A stretch of DNA of 64,000 nucleotides, taken from Monocercomonoides exilis (taxonomy: Eukaryota > Preaxostyla > Oxymonadida > Polymastigidae). The position numbers were made by a program, and so were the translations under genes. The notes below the pieces were generated by a model that saw only the letters and a list, made by a program, of their open reading frames with translations, was not told the DNA's origin and made no database searches. Shown here piece after piece: positions 1 through 10,700 of this stretch. Location of the stretch: positions 930,001-994,000 of the forward strand of contig LSRY02000016.1 in assembly GCA_001643675.2 (NCBI GenBank). Reading direction: 5' to 3'. Every line of letters begins with the position of its first letter. The first letter of the stretch is position 1.

Positions 1-3000
1 AAGATGTGACAATGGTGGAGGTTGAAGAGATGGAGGAAGTGTCAGAGTCTGACGAGCAGTCGGAGTGGAGGGCAATGCATATGACCATGTGCTCTGAGAA
101 CAGCACAATGTGTGGGCTTAGATTGGTCAGTGAGGGAAGTTCATCTTCTTCATCTTCAAACGAGTGCAATGCAACATTAGCCACCCATAATAGAATCTGG
201 GAAGCTGTCATCTCCCGTTGTTGAAGACTGCCAATCTCTATTTCTTTCTTCTCATTCCTTCCATGAAGCAGCATGAACAGCGAATCCCTCAAATCAACGA
301 TCATCTTCTCATGAGGCGAAGAACATGCCATTGCATCCACTAGATTCGACATTGATGAGGTGGTTGGACACAGACTCTCCACTCGAACAAATGTTGTGTC
401 AGTGTCTGAAGTGTCTGCTGTTGAAGTGGATGAGATGGATGGTGATGGAGTTCTTTTCCTTGTCTCTTCCTCTTTCTCACCAACCTTTTCCAATGCCCAT
501 TGAGGAATCTTGTCTGAATCTTTCCCCAGAATATATTCAGTAGATCTACTCTCAGGCAGTAAATGTTCTGATGATTCTGAATGCTCCATATTCGTCACGA
601 AAATTTTCTTCTTTATCCTCTCTTCATTCTTCTTCTCAGCCTCTCTCTCCGCTCTCCTCCACTGCTCTTCAGGTGACATCTCCATCGTCACCATCTCAAA
701 TGCCTTTGGATCCTTTTTTATATTGTCTTCCACAATTATCTCCAATTCTTCTGTCCTTCTCTTTTGCTTTCTCCATCGAACAATAAATATTATCGAAACA
801 ACAAAAACAATCAACAGCACAACAGCCATAATAATAACAATCAATAGCCAATAAGATTTCCCTTCTTTTCCTCCTTTAACCACATTTTCACCCCCATTCA
901 TCTTTGCTTCACTTGCATTCTTCAAAATGAATGAATTTGTTGATGAAGGAGATTCTGCATTCCCAAACAAAATATGAACACTCACCTCAATTTCATCTCC
1001 ACAACTGTTGATAAGATCTTTTTCCACGCTTCCTTCAACTTCTCTTTCTGACAGGAATCCATTTGAATCAAAATCATGTTTTTCAATCTCTTTCTCTTCT
1101 CCTTTCCTCTTCACAACTGAGAATGACAAATTGCATGGAATAAGAAGCATTCCTTTGAATGTCAGCTTCATTCTGTTTGCTTCTTCTTTTGCTTCTACAC
1201 TCTCCAGAACAGGTATGAAGAATGATGAATCTCTCTCTGAAGCAATCCCTTCAAAATTGCACCCTTCATTCAACATCCAAAGTGATGAATTTGGCAAAAC
1301 TCCATCTCCTCCTTTCAAACTCATCACATTCAATGTTCCTGTATCAGAACAGATGATGTTTCTTCTCAATGATGGATATCCGTCAATCGATGGATTGTTG
1401 TCAATGAACTCTCCTTTCTCAATCCTCACAACTCCACCTCTCACACCCAAAACACCCTGCGATGCATTTCCCATTGTTGTATCCCTGATGATAGCAACAC
1501 TGCCTGGCAGTTCCACCAACGATTCATTCCATCGGCAGATTGCACCTGAATCCATTTCAATAGAAGCAAGTGGTTCTTGTTGTTTGCCCATGAAACTGCA
1601 CAAATCAACTGTGATCTCAGAGCACGATTTGAATGATGCAATTGTTGGATTGCTGGATTGAGATGTGCTCTGTGAAAATGAACAGTTGCTCAAATGCACT
1701 TTGCCAGATAATTGTTCTGTACAGAAAAGAGATGCATCTGTTGCAGAGGATGTAATATTTGAGATGCACAAATCAATGAGAGAAACATTCCAATTTCCAT
1801 TTGAATTTGAACCAGGATTGGTCGAGTGGATTTTGAACACGCTTCCGTTTGCCTCAGTATCTGAACATTCAAACTCTTTCACACTCACAATCATACAGCC
1901 ATCTACTATCACACAACTTCCATTTGCAACAACATTTTCCAGTCTCACACTTTCCATATGCATCTCTGATGCATTGTGCAGCTCCATCACATTCCCTGTG
2001 AAGAACACTTCCGAAACATCCAAATGTGACACATTCACTGCGTTTGCCATTTCGATCATGAGGAATGGCAATGTAATTCTCATTGAAGCAATTCTGGATT
2101 GGAGGATTGAGAGCGAGCCTTGGGCAACACGCACCATGCTCAGTTGCAGTATTTGCTCATTTGATGCAGACAGTGTATTTAACATGTTCTTTGCTGAAAA
2201 CAATGCGCGTGAAAGAATAAGAGAACCACTCTTCACACACAGAAGGGATGGATGAGGCGATGAGAAATGTGCTCCAAATGCAAATGTGATCAGATCAATC
2301 TCCACTCGCAAGGTGCACTCAATGATCCCCTCTTCCTCTACTCCATTCATTGGTTGGTCCAGATGCACTGTTGCTGCTTCCATTCTGTCCGCTGAACGGA
2401 TTGCCACATCTCTCGCTGACGCTGGGCCTGCGATGAGGGAATTGCCGAAAATGAACAGGATACTGTATGTGCTGCTGATCACATGCCTCAGCCCCACATT
2501 CACAGATTCACATGGAGCTGATGAGCTGCCACAATGAATGGCATCTGATGCTTCAGGTGCTGTCGATGAAGCAAACACAACATAATCCATGAATGGTGCA
2601 ACTCTCAGCAGAAGATCTTCCTCATCCTCAAATGTCCGCATTGTGCACCCCCATATCGCAAATGTGCGGTTGAATGATGTGCCAAAGTCGAGGTCGAACT
2701 GCGTTTCATTGATCTGTGTGCCGATGTTGGTGCATCTCACATACACATCTCTCCCTCGCAATGCTGTGTTTGCTGAAAAGTCGATGTTGCTGAAGCGAAA
2801 AGGAAGCGGTGCTTGTGTGCTCGACGAACAATCCAGGAAGATCACACCCCCTCTGCCACTCGACTTTGCAAAGCACTCACTCGCTTGGCAATCTTCCCAC
2901 GTGACAGACCCACCATCCCCAAGATCAAACAGCACTGCTCCTCCTCTTTCGCTTGAGGATGAGCCACAGCCTTCCAGTGTGGTGTTCTTCACTCGCAGTG

Positions 3001-6000
3001 TTAATCCTGTGATTGTTGTACCCCTCAGCAGCCCAGGTGCATTTCCGTTCTTCTGCTCCACTCTCAAAAACGCACACTCATTCACTTCAATGTTTGCCAT
3101 CATGTTGTTGTTTGATTTGTCATGTGCCATTTTGGTACTGCTTGTCTTCTTTTCTTGCTCTTCGCTCTGAACAACCTTCACATCTAGCGCAATGCATCCT
3201 TCACATTCCACATCTGACAAGTTACTGCTGCTCATGTTGATTGTCCCGCTGTTCTCCAGGCAGATGAGCGGATAACTCGTTGAAATAGATTGCATGCTTA
3301 GCCTTGTGCAGGACAATGTTCCTTCACTCACTGTGATCATCACAAACTCAATCGATCCACTCTCCCCTTCATCCATCCCAAACGAGCTTTCTTCCACATC
3401 CAGCACCCCTTCCACACCCTGTGATGCAATCAGTCTCTTGTCTCCATTTCCAAACGAGCAAGGAACAGCAAATCTAATCCTATGAATCACACATCTCTTT
3501 GTGTTCACAATCACAGTTCCTGTATTCCCTCCAATCTCTTTCAGACACCTCACAACACAAGTGCTGCTTCCAGGTGCACATCTCACATCCACTCCGCTCA
3601 CATCCACCTCTCTCCCTACCTCGCTCTCACCTCTCACAACAATCCTCTTCCCCTCTCCTCCCTCCAATCGGGTGACTGTGTGATGAAGCGATCTGCACGG
3701 ACACCCCTCAAAACCACACACAACTGTGTCAGCACCTCCACTCCCAACATACACTTCTGCTCCAATCTCTTCAAAGAAATACACCAATGGGATTGCATTC
3801 GTTCTGTCGCTCCCATCATATCCCATGAACTGCTCTTCAATCCCTTCCTCACCCCTCATCCCATCCATGAATGGCAGTGTGGTGTTTGTGATGCTGCCCC
3901 TCAGCTCAGCCGATTGCACAAACATGTTGCTCCCATATTTCGCCTTGTTTGGCTTGCTCTCTCCTTCTCCAAAATCCGGATTCCTCACAACAAACCCATC
4001 TCCCCCTTCTTCCAGTCCGATCATCACCCCTCCTCCATATCCTCCTCCTGCTCCACTTGTTTGTGCTTCACACCCCTTGAATTGGCATCCCTCAATCACA
4101 ATATCAGCAACTGTTGAATCAGCATTCCCATATTCAGCACATTCCACACACACCCCTCCTCCCATCCTCCCCTCACCCTCAACACAGCACCCATCAAAAA
4201 TACATCCACTCAGCTTCACCATTGGCTCGCTCTCATCATTCCCAGCTTTTGTTCCTGTCTTCTCAATCACCACTCTCACTCCTCCCCCATTTCCTCTCTC
4301 GCTAACAATCCCACTCAAGTTGCACTCACTCATCTCCAGCAACCCTCCATTCATCCATTCCACTCCTGACCCAGACTCTGCCCCACCATTGATGTTGATC
4401 CCTGAAATGTTGCATCGTGCCATCTTTAACCATCCTCCTCCATTTCCTCCTTTGAATGAAATCACTGATACTCCCCATTCAAGCCCATTCCCACTCATCT
4501 TCACATCCTCAATCTCCACTTCCCCACCTCTCCCTGCCACAAGCCCCACACCCCTTGTCCCTTCCCTCAAGTCAACTTCGCAACTGCTCATCCTCAGAAC
4601 CCCTCCAGCACACATCATCAGATACTCGATCTCAGAGTGAAGACTCTTCACATTCATCACTATCTTTTCGATCGAAAATGAACTGCCTGAAACAATCACT
4701 CCCTCTTGTGATATCTCTGAGCTCACACTCACATCAATGCCCACTTTCAACTCCTCTCCACATCCCACTCTCCACTCTCCTTCAGGCACAGAAATCTCCT
4801 CACTTAACACAAACGGCGCATGAAGTTGAATATCACCTGATTCGGCCAATGAAAATCGAAGAGCCAAACCTCTGCTGATCGAAGAGCATGGCGCCTCGGC
4901 AAATCCACACGCACTGAAGTCTGCTGCCCTGCTTCCCCCAACATGCACTGGCCCTGTGAAATTCTCCCACAGATACACAAAAAGGGGAAGCACCACATCC
5001 CCATATGCTGCTTCTGTCTCCACCCCCTCAATATCACCCAAACACTCCAACTCAGCCTCCGTCAAGCTCCAATCAAGCCAATTTCTCACATCCTCTTCAT
5101 CAATGTGTCCTGCTGCAATAAACACATTCTTTCCCCATTTCGCCTTGTTTCCTCCAAACATCGGCTGAGTGAGTCTGAATGCCTCTGCTGGTCCTTTCAA
5201 CTGAACATATATCGCTCCTCCTCTTCCACTCTCCTCGCTGCACTCACATCCCTCAAACTTCGATTTGCTCACGATCAATTTTCCTCCTCCTCCCTCTCCC
5301 ATTTCAACGTTTGCGCACAGCGCCCCTCCTTTTCCACCCTCGCTGCCTGCAAAACATTCAGTGAATGTGCATCCATCAATTTCCATGCTGTTTCCATTCC
5401 CTATCCTCAGCAGATGGCTTCCTCCATCAGCAGATTTGCTGCACCCACACCTCACAAACTCGCAGCTGCTCACAGAAAGCGAAAGAGATCCATCTGAATC
5501 TGCCACAAGTGCTGCTCCCCCATCACTTCTAACCACATCGCTCACGCCTGTCGATGTGATGTTCACCACATCTGATGGAGTGCCAAAGTGGAACAGAGGA
5601 GCAGATGCCAGAGCAATAGAAGAAATGTTTGAGGAGGAAACAGACATTGAGCCAAACAAAACCATGAATAGAGACGAGCTGAAGATGATGGCTGAGGATG
5701 AGCCTGTGATGGTGAGGTCTGAGATGGCAAGGGTGGCTGCTTGCTGAGTGAGGGTGAACAACGAAGGCGACGGTGATTGAGGTGAGTTGTGGACAATGGA
5801 GAACGAGGAGGCTGAAAGAGAGCCAAGCGAGATCGAAAACAACGAGAATGAAGCACCACTTGGAAGCATGTTTGTCTGCACAATGCAAGTGGCTTTGTCA
5901 TTCCCATTCATCTCAATATGCTTTGCTCCAATGTTAACACACAATGAAGGAGAAAATAAGGAGGGAAGGAGAATCACTTTCAATTCAAAATTTGCATCTG

Positions 6001-7720
6001 CCTGTCCAACTACATATTCAAGTGTCCTGCATGCATCTGCCTCAGAAGCTCCACATTCACTTTTGTCTGTTCCATCTGATTTCACAAACAGCTCAAGAAT
6101 TTTGAAAGTTATCCAATCATTCACTGTTTGATTGTCTGCTGTGTTGTTGTTCCAGATTCTCTTTTCTTTTGTTGTTGAGAAGCAATTACTAAACGGAGAA
6201 TCAATTACATTACTGCCATCAAAGAATACGTCGTTTCCCCTTCCATTCGCAGCTGTATTTCCATAAAACAAGCAGAATGAAATGAACTCAAATCCGCTCA
6301 ACCAAGATCTTGATGAAATGAAGGAAATTGCAGCTCCACCATATGTTGAAGAAGCTGAAGTTAGAATGTTTTTGTGAAATAGACAATTATCAATACTAAA
6401 AGAACTTGGCTTTGAAGATGGAGAATCTCCAAATTTTATTGAACCATAAGCATCAATGCCAGAGTTTTCTTCAAATGCACAACATGAAATCTCAATTGTT
6501 CCTGATGAAGGAAAATCATGGAATCCACAGAATAAAACCGTACCATGACTTCCATTTATTGAACAATTACGAAAGTTACATTTAAAAAAACAAACAATTT
6601 GATTAACATCTGGATTTTGATAAAGATTCAGGGCTCCACCATTTCCTCCAGCTTGACATCCAATAAAGTCTGTTTCTGTTATATTTGCAACTGCAATTGG
6701 ATGAAAGTATATTGCTCCACCATCGCTTTTTGAAGAACAGTTCTGGAAGAGGCAATTGTGGATTGAAACATTGGCGCTTGAAATAGAGCAGGAAATGGCC
6801 CCACCATTCCCTGCATATTTTGGCAAATCAATCCATTCACACCACTCAAACTCATGGTTGCCGTCTGGCAAACCAATCCTTGAACTCATGTTTATCGGGT
6901 TTTCTTGAGTTCCGTGTTGGGCTTCATTTGGTCTTGGAGTGCGAGCACAAGTGCGAAATGAGGTGTTGAACAGATTCAGAGAGTGACGAAGTTCGTTCAT
7001 TGATGGGATTATCCCTCCATCAATTGCATTACTCACTGCTTCGAATGAGCAACATCTCATTTTTGTCGATAAATGGAACAATATGGATTCATCAGGCTTG
7101 GATGGCTCAGGCTTTGCCAAGGATGAAATATTCGAGAACGAAGAATGTCCAATGCACACAGAAATCAGGAAAGGAGATGAGCAGAAGGGATGCGAGGAAA
7201 CACAAAACGATCCAAAAATACTTTGATCAATTTCAAGCATATTTTGGGAAAGCAAAGAAAAAGATTCCGGCAGAGAAGAAACAAGAGATGGGAGAGCTTT
7301 CAGAGCATCGGAAGAGCACATCGAAATATTGGACAAAAGCATGCACCCAGAAACGCACATTATCGGACTTTTCGATGCTGTTTTGCAACATACCACACAA
7401 CAGCCACGAAGAGCAAGAAATGAATTTTGAGTTAATACAAATTGGGAGCAGCTTGGGGGAAAGGCACAACAAAGCGAGGATATTTCCAACGAAGAATTGA
7501 TTTCTTGGATAATTCCATTGAAGCACGAATATTTATTATTGTGTTCAAGCTTTCTGTTTTCACTCAATAAATCTGGAAAAGAATCAAATAAAGATGATGA
7601 CATTTTGCTCATTGGAGAACGGGATTTACTGCTCGAATGATTGATTTCACATGAAGGGACAACACAGCAGCAATATTGGAGCAGCAAGGCAACTGCAACA
7701 CAAGGAGAAATCGAGTTCAT
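1..7720 (-). CDS. Giant beta-helix surface protein with TM segment and cytoplasmic tail (3' end beyond window)
   Basis: One continuous minus-strand frame runs from an ATG at 7720 to base 1 with no stop; codons checked at 7720, 5584 and 685 share one phase. About 2,570 residues lie in the window. The N-terminus (MNSISPCVAVALLLQYCCCV) looks like a signal peptide. A long ectodomain follows, rich in Gly-Gly-Ala/Ile turns, Ser/Asn/Cys ladders and GNDVF/GKNVF motifs. Four cysteine blocks (CG...PC.S) lie near 6050, 4915, 3700 and 2510, so the ectodomain is built of modules of about 380-400 residues, as in right-handed parallel beta-helix proteins of the Pmp/BspA-like kind. A hydrophobic helix near 770-860, followed by RWRKQKRR, is the membrane span. 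The tail starts MEMSPEEQWRRAEREAEKK and runs toward a pseudokinase, as in the paralog at 56594-64000. Likely an adhesin or receptor; ligand unknown. Confidence 0.85.
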   Translation of the reverse strand, partial: MNSISPCVAVALLLQYCCCVVPSCEINHSSSKSRSPMSKMSSSLFDSFPDLLSENRKLEHNNKYSCFNGIIQEINSSLEISSLCCAFPPSCSQFVLTQNSFLALRGCCVVCCKTASKSPIMCVSGCMLLSNISMCSSDALKALPSLVSSLPESFSLLSQNMLEIDQSIFGSFCVSSHPFCSSPFLISVCIGHSSFSNISSLAKPEPSKPDESILFHLSTKMRCCSFEAVSNAIDGGIIPSMNELRHSLNLFNTSFRTCARTPRPNEAQHGTQENPINMSSRIGLPDGNHEFEWCEWIDLPKYAGNGGAISCSISSANVSIHNCLFQNCSSKSDGGAIYFHPIAVANITETDFIGCQAGGNGGALNLYQNPDVNQIVCFFKCNFRNCSINGSHGTVLFCGFHDFPSSGTIEISCCAFEENSGIDAYGSIKFGDSPSSKPSSFSIDNCLFHKNILTSASSTYGGAAISFISSRSWLSGFEFISFCLFYGNTAANGRGNDVFFDGSNVIDSPFSNCFSTTKEKRIWNNNTADNQTVNDWITFKILELFVKSDGTDKSECGASEADACRTLEYVVGQADANFELKVILLPSLFSPSLCVNIGAKHIEMNGNDKATCIVQTNMLPSGASFSLFSISLGSLSASSFSIVHNSPQSPSPSLFTLTQQAATLAISDLTITGSSSAIIFSSSLFMVLFGSMSVSSSNISSIALASAPLFHFGTPSDVVNITSTGVSDVVRSDGGAALVADSDGSLSLSVSSCEFVRCGCSKSADGGSHLLRIGNGNSMEIDGCTFTECFAGSEGGKGGALCANVEMGEGGGGKLIVSKSKFEGCECSEESGRGGAIYVQLKGPAEAFRLTQPMFGGNKAKWGKNVFIAAGHIDEEDVRNWLDWSLTEAELECLGDIEGVETEAAYGDVVLPLFVYLWENFTGPVHVGGSRAADFSACGFAEAPCSSISRGLALRFSLAESGDIQLHAPFVLSEEISVPEGEWRVGCGEELKVGIDVSVSSEISQEGVIVSGSSFSIEKIVMNVKSLHSEIEYLMMCAGGVLRMSSCEVDLREGTRGVGLVAGRGGEVEIEDVKMSGNGLEWGVSVISFKGGNGGGWLKMARCNISGININGGAESGSGVEWMNGGLLEMSECNLSGIVSERGNGGGVRVVIEKTGTKAGNDESEPMVKLSGCIFDGCCVEGEGRMGGGVCVECAEYGNADSTVADIVIEGCQFKGCEAQTSGAGGGYGGGVMIGLEEGGDGFVVRNPDFGEGESKPNKAKYGSNMFVQSAELRGSITNTTLPFMDGMRGEEGIEEQFMGYDGSDRTNAIPLVYFFEEIGAEVYVGSGGADTVVCGFEGCPCRSLHHTVTRLEGGEGKRIVVRGESEVGREVDVSGVDVRCAPGSSTCVVRCLKEIGGNTGTVIVNTKRCVIHRIRFAVPCSFGNGDKRLIASQGVEGVLDVEESSFGMDEGESGSIEFVMITVSEGTLSCTRLSMQSISTSYPLICLENSGTINMSSSNLSDVECEGCIALDVKVVQSEEQEKKTSSTKMAHDKSNNNMMANIEVNECAFLRVEQKNGNAPGLLRGTTITGLTLRVKNTTLEGCGSSSSERGGAVLFDLGDGGSVTWEDCQASECFAKSSGRGGVIFLDCSSSTQAPLPFRFSNIDFSANTALRGRDVYVRCTNIGTQINETQFDLDFGTSFNRTFAIWGCTMRTFEDEEDLLLRVAPFMDYVVFASSTAPEASDAIHCGSSSAPCESVNVGLRHVISSTYSILFIFGNSLIAGPASARDVAIRSADRMEAATVHLDQPMNGVEEEGIIECTLRVEIDLITFAFGAHFSSPHPSLLCVKSGSLILSRALFSAKNMLNTLSASNEQILQLSMVRVAQGSLSILQSRIASMRITLPFLMIEMANAVNVSHLDVSEVFFTGNVMELHNASEMHMESVRLENVVANGSCVIVDGCMIVSVKEFECSDTEANGSVFKIHSTNPGSNSNGNWNVSLIDLCISNITSSATDASLFCTEQLSGKVHLSNCSFSQSTSQSSNPTIASFKSCSEITVDLCSFMGKQQEPLASIEMDSGAICRWNESLVELPGSVAIIRDTTMGNASQGVLGVRGGVVRIEKGEFIDNNPSIDGYPSLRRNIICSDTGTLNVMSLKGGDGVLPNSSLWMLNEGCNFEGIASERDSSFFIPVLESVEAKEEANRMKLTFKGMLLIPCNLSFSVVKRKGEEKEIEKHDFDSNGFLSEREVEGSVEKDLINSCGDEIEVSVHILFGNAESPSSTNSFILKNASEAKMNGGENVVKGGKEGKSYWLLIVIIMAVVLLIVFVVSIIFIVRWRKQKRRTEELEIIVEDNIKKDPKAFEMVTMEMSPEEQWRRAEREAEKKNEERIKKKIFVTNMEHSESSEHLLPESRSTEYILGKDSDKIPQWALEKVGEKEEETRKRTPSPSISSTSTADTSDTDTTFVRVESLCPTTSSMSNLVDAMACSSPHEKMIVDLRDSLFMLLHGRNEKKEIEIGSLQQREMTASQILLWVANVALHSFEDEEDELPSLTNLSPHIVLFSEHMVICIALHSDCSSDSDTSSISSTSTIVTS

Positions 7721-10700
7721 TCCTCACTCCTGCAAACAGTTCTATTATGGGCCTTCAATCAAATTTCCCTTTTAATTATTTTCTTTTATGAAAAGGTTAG
7801 TAAAATGAGAAAAACATTGAATTAAAAGAATTCAGGTATAAATGAATGAAGATTATTTGGCATTCTCACATTTATTCATCAAAAATTTGATCCTTCAAAA
7901 ATCACCTTTTTTCGAAGATAATTTCGTTTCCTTTATGACTTCACAGCAGACATCTTGTTTCCAAATCCATTTAAAAAACAATTTTCTCCTTTGGAGCAAT
8001 TGTTTCGTAGAGAATAATAATCGATCAAATGCACTTTGATTGATATATTGAATTTTGATGATTCATCATCAATGAATATGACACAAATTTCTCGAAAACG
8101 AAAATAGAATAACCTTAAGCTTTAATGAAATCTCCAGAGAAATAAGTAAGGATTTATTCAACTAAAGATCTGTAGCTCTTGCCATTCGATCGATGATAAA
8201 CTGGCATTTTCTGTTAGGTTTCACATTTGCAAATTATGCTCAGTTTGTTCAAAGTTGTATTTTCTTGAGCGAATGACCTGTCCGAAGAAACATTTTAAGA
8301 GATTTTCATAAAAAATCTTTTTCACTCAGAAATAACTGCATTGATCGAGCTGTGTGCCTTTTTTTGTGGAAACATTGATTCATCTAACGTAAGGTCATCA
8401 AAAATAATCTTCTCTTTGCTTTCAGGCAGGAATAAAATAATTATCTTCATAGGCTATTTTGCTTCAAGATTTGAATTGAAGAAGAAAAGAACATTGAAAT
8501 AACTGTTATTTCTCCGTAAAGCTCAGAAATTGTGAATTCGTCATTTCCATCAGCAGCACAACATCATTGTGAAGTTCACTAAATTTTGCCTTTATTTCAC
8601 CTCAAATAATCAAAAATGAAGATATTTCCCCCCTCACTAAGGATCATTCATAAAAGAAAATTAATCCCGCTCCAATAGAGCTCCATTACAAACAAGAAGT
8701 TCTTCTGACAGTGAAAAAAAACTTTGCATTCATCAACGGAATCACATACTCTAAATTTATCTTCTTCAATGAATTGAATTTCTTTGATGTTTTGTTCATA
8801 ATGAAAGGAACATTTTTTCATCTGGTGTCTGAAGCTCCATATTGTTGTGAGATTTCTTCTTCTTTATCGCATAATTCCACTTGAAGCTCAATATGCAGCT
8901 CAAAAAAACTGATGGACATCAACAAAGCCGGACATTCATTGAAGATTGTCTTTTTTGAACATGCAATAATGGTGTTTTCTCTTTCAATGATTTCTCAATT
9001 TCCATTGCACGAAAATAAAACTCTGCATCTATCCCTTCAGAAAAACATTGTTTGATACGTCGTGAGTTGCAATTGCAACTCTGGGATGAGTGATTCAACA
9101 ATTGCCAAATCCAATCGATTGGCACGAATGAGTATGGTTTGCAAAAAGAAGTTTTGATGGAGTGCAAATTACAACAGAACCCATAAGAGAAATCTCATTC
9201 GGAGAGTGGTTCTCTTTGAACAGAAGATGCTGCAATGAGAGGAGAGTCATATTCTCCAAAAAATAATTCGGAACATTTCATAAATATGAGCAGAGAAAAA
9301 GGCGATGAAACTTCAGATGAAACCTGAAAAAAACAACAGCTTGAGAGCTCAGAAGTCGAAGAGAATAAATGTGGATCAACAAATGGATTTGCACTCGCAT
9401 ACAAAAGGCTGCTGTTTGTCGAGAAGAAATAGAAATAAAAGATAACAAGATAATGAAGAAATATCCTTTTAATCACTAAGTTATGATTTTAGATTTTTAT
9501 CTCATCACTTCTGTGATGCTTCATGCCCCCACAAAATGCCAAAGGACAACTTTTTCTCGAATTGAATGTTTAGAGGAAAATGATGGACAATAAATCCATC
9601 CGATCAGAACAAGCCGAAAAAAGCAGATAAATCACATGCATTGGAAATAATTTATCTGCCAATATCAGAGCCATTCCAAGTTGCATTATCCACACAGATA
9701 TCATTTTCATTCTTCTGAGCAGATATTCGTTTTATGATGAAAGGAATCGCTTCGCTAGCTCCATTTTGCTCTTTCCAGTAAAAAGATTTGTTATTCAATC
9801 TTTTTTCCTTCTGGATACTGCATATCTGCGCCTAAGAAAAGAAATAGATCTAAAACAGAAAATTTTGTTTGTTCTTCACGAATTGTGTATTTGATGTGTC
9901 GAACATAAAATTCGCTAAAGACGAGCAAAGTCCACAGTTTGTTTGCACAAAAGGAAATTTTCGTTTTTCAGATGGTTTCTTCTTTGAATAATCATTCAGA
10001 TTATTTTTGAAGGAATTCTCTTTGAAATGATTTATTGTATGCCAATTCACTCGAGATGTATTTCAAGAGAGCAGCATCTGAATTCCCTGTGCATTGGAGC
10101 TCATCTTTTGCATCACAACTGAGGATGAATGTTTGAATGAAACTGAAAACTCTGAGGAATCACTTAAAACGAATATGTTTCTCTTATTTGCTAGTTCAAA
10201 CGAAAAGCCCATCATGCGCCATTCTGGAATCATTCTTTAAAATAATCCGTCTGTCATAACAACACAATACAATTCTTTGGTAAATTAGTCAAGATGTTGT
10301 TGTCTTCATTCACAAAGGAAAACGTTCATTAAAAAATCATCTGACGATTTGATTGACTCAAGCCAAGGCAATTAATCAAACAAATGAAATGAAAATGCTT
10401 CTACAGGAAAAATGAATGAATTAAGATGGCCTTCTTCAGTCAAAGATGAAAAGAGTACACAAAATAACAAGGTGTTTATGTTCGACTGTGAACGTAGATA
10501 TAAATTCACAGTTTGAAAATGAAATAAGAATCGAGTAAAAGGCAGCACCGAATGAAAAGGACTTCTTATCTTTGTTGTTGTAAAGGGCCAACATGCACAT
10601 AACTGGTTTCTTCGTTCGCTTTCCATTTCCTGATGCTGATGAATGCGCTGCAAAAATAGCACTTTTGCGAGGCAATAAGAGATGCAATGGAGATGGAACA

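Noticed and set aside
1008-5747. Chain of plus-strand frames of 100-300 codons
   Set aside because: They lie opposite the continuous surface-protein frame, which matches its paralog at 56594-64000.
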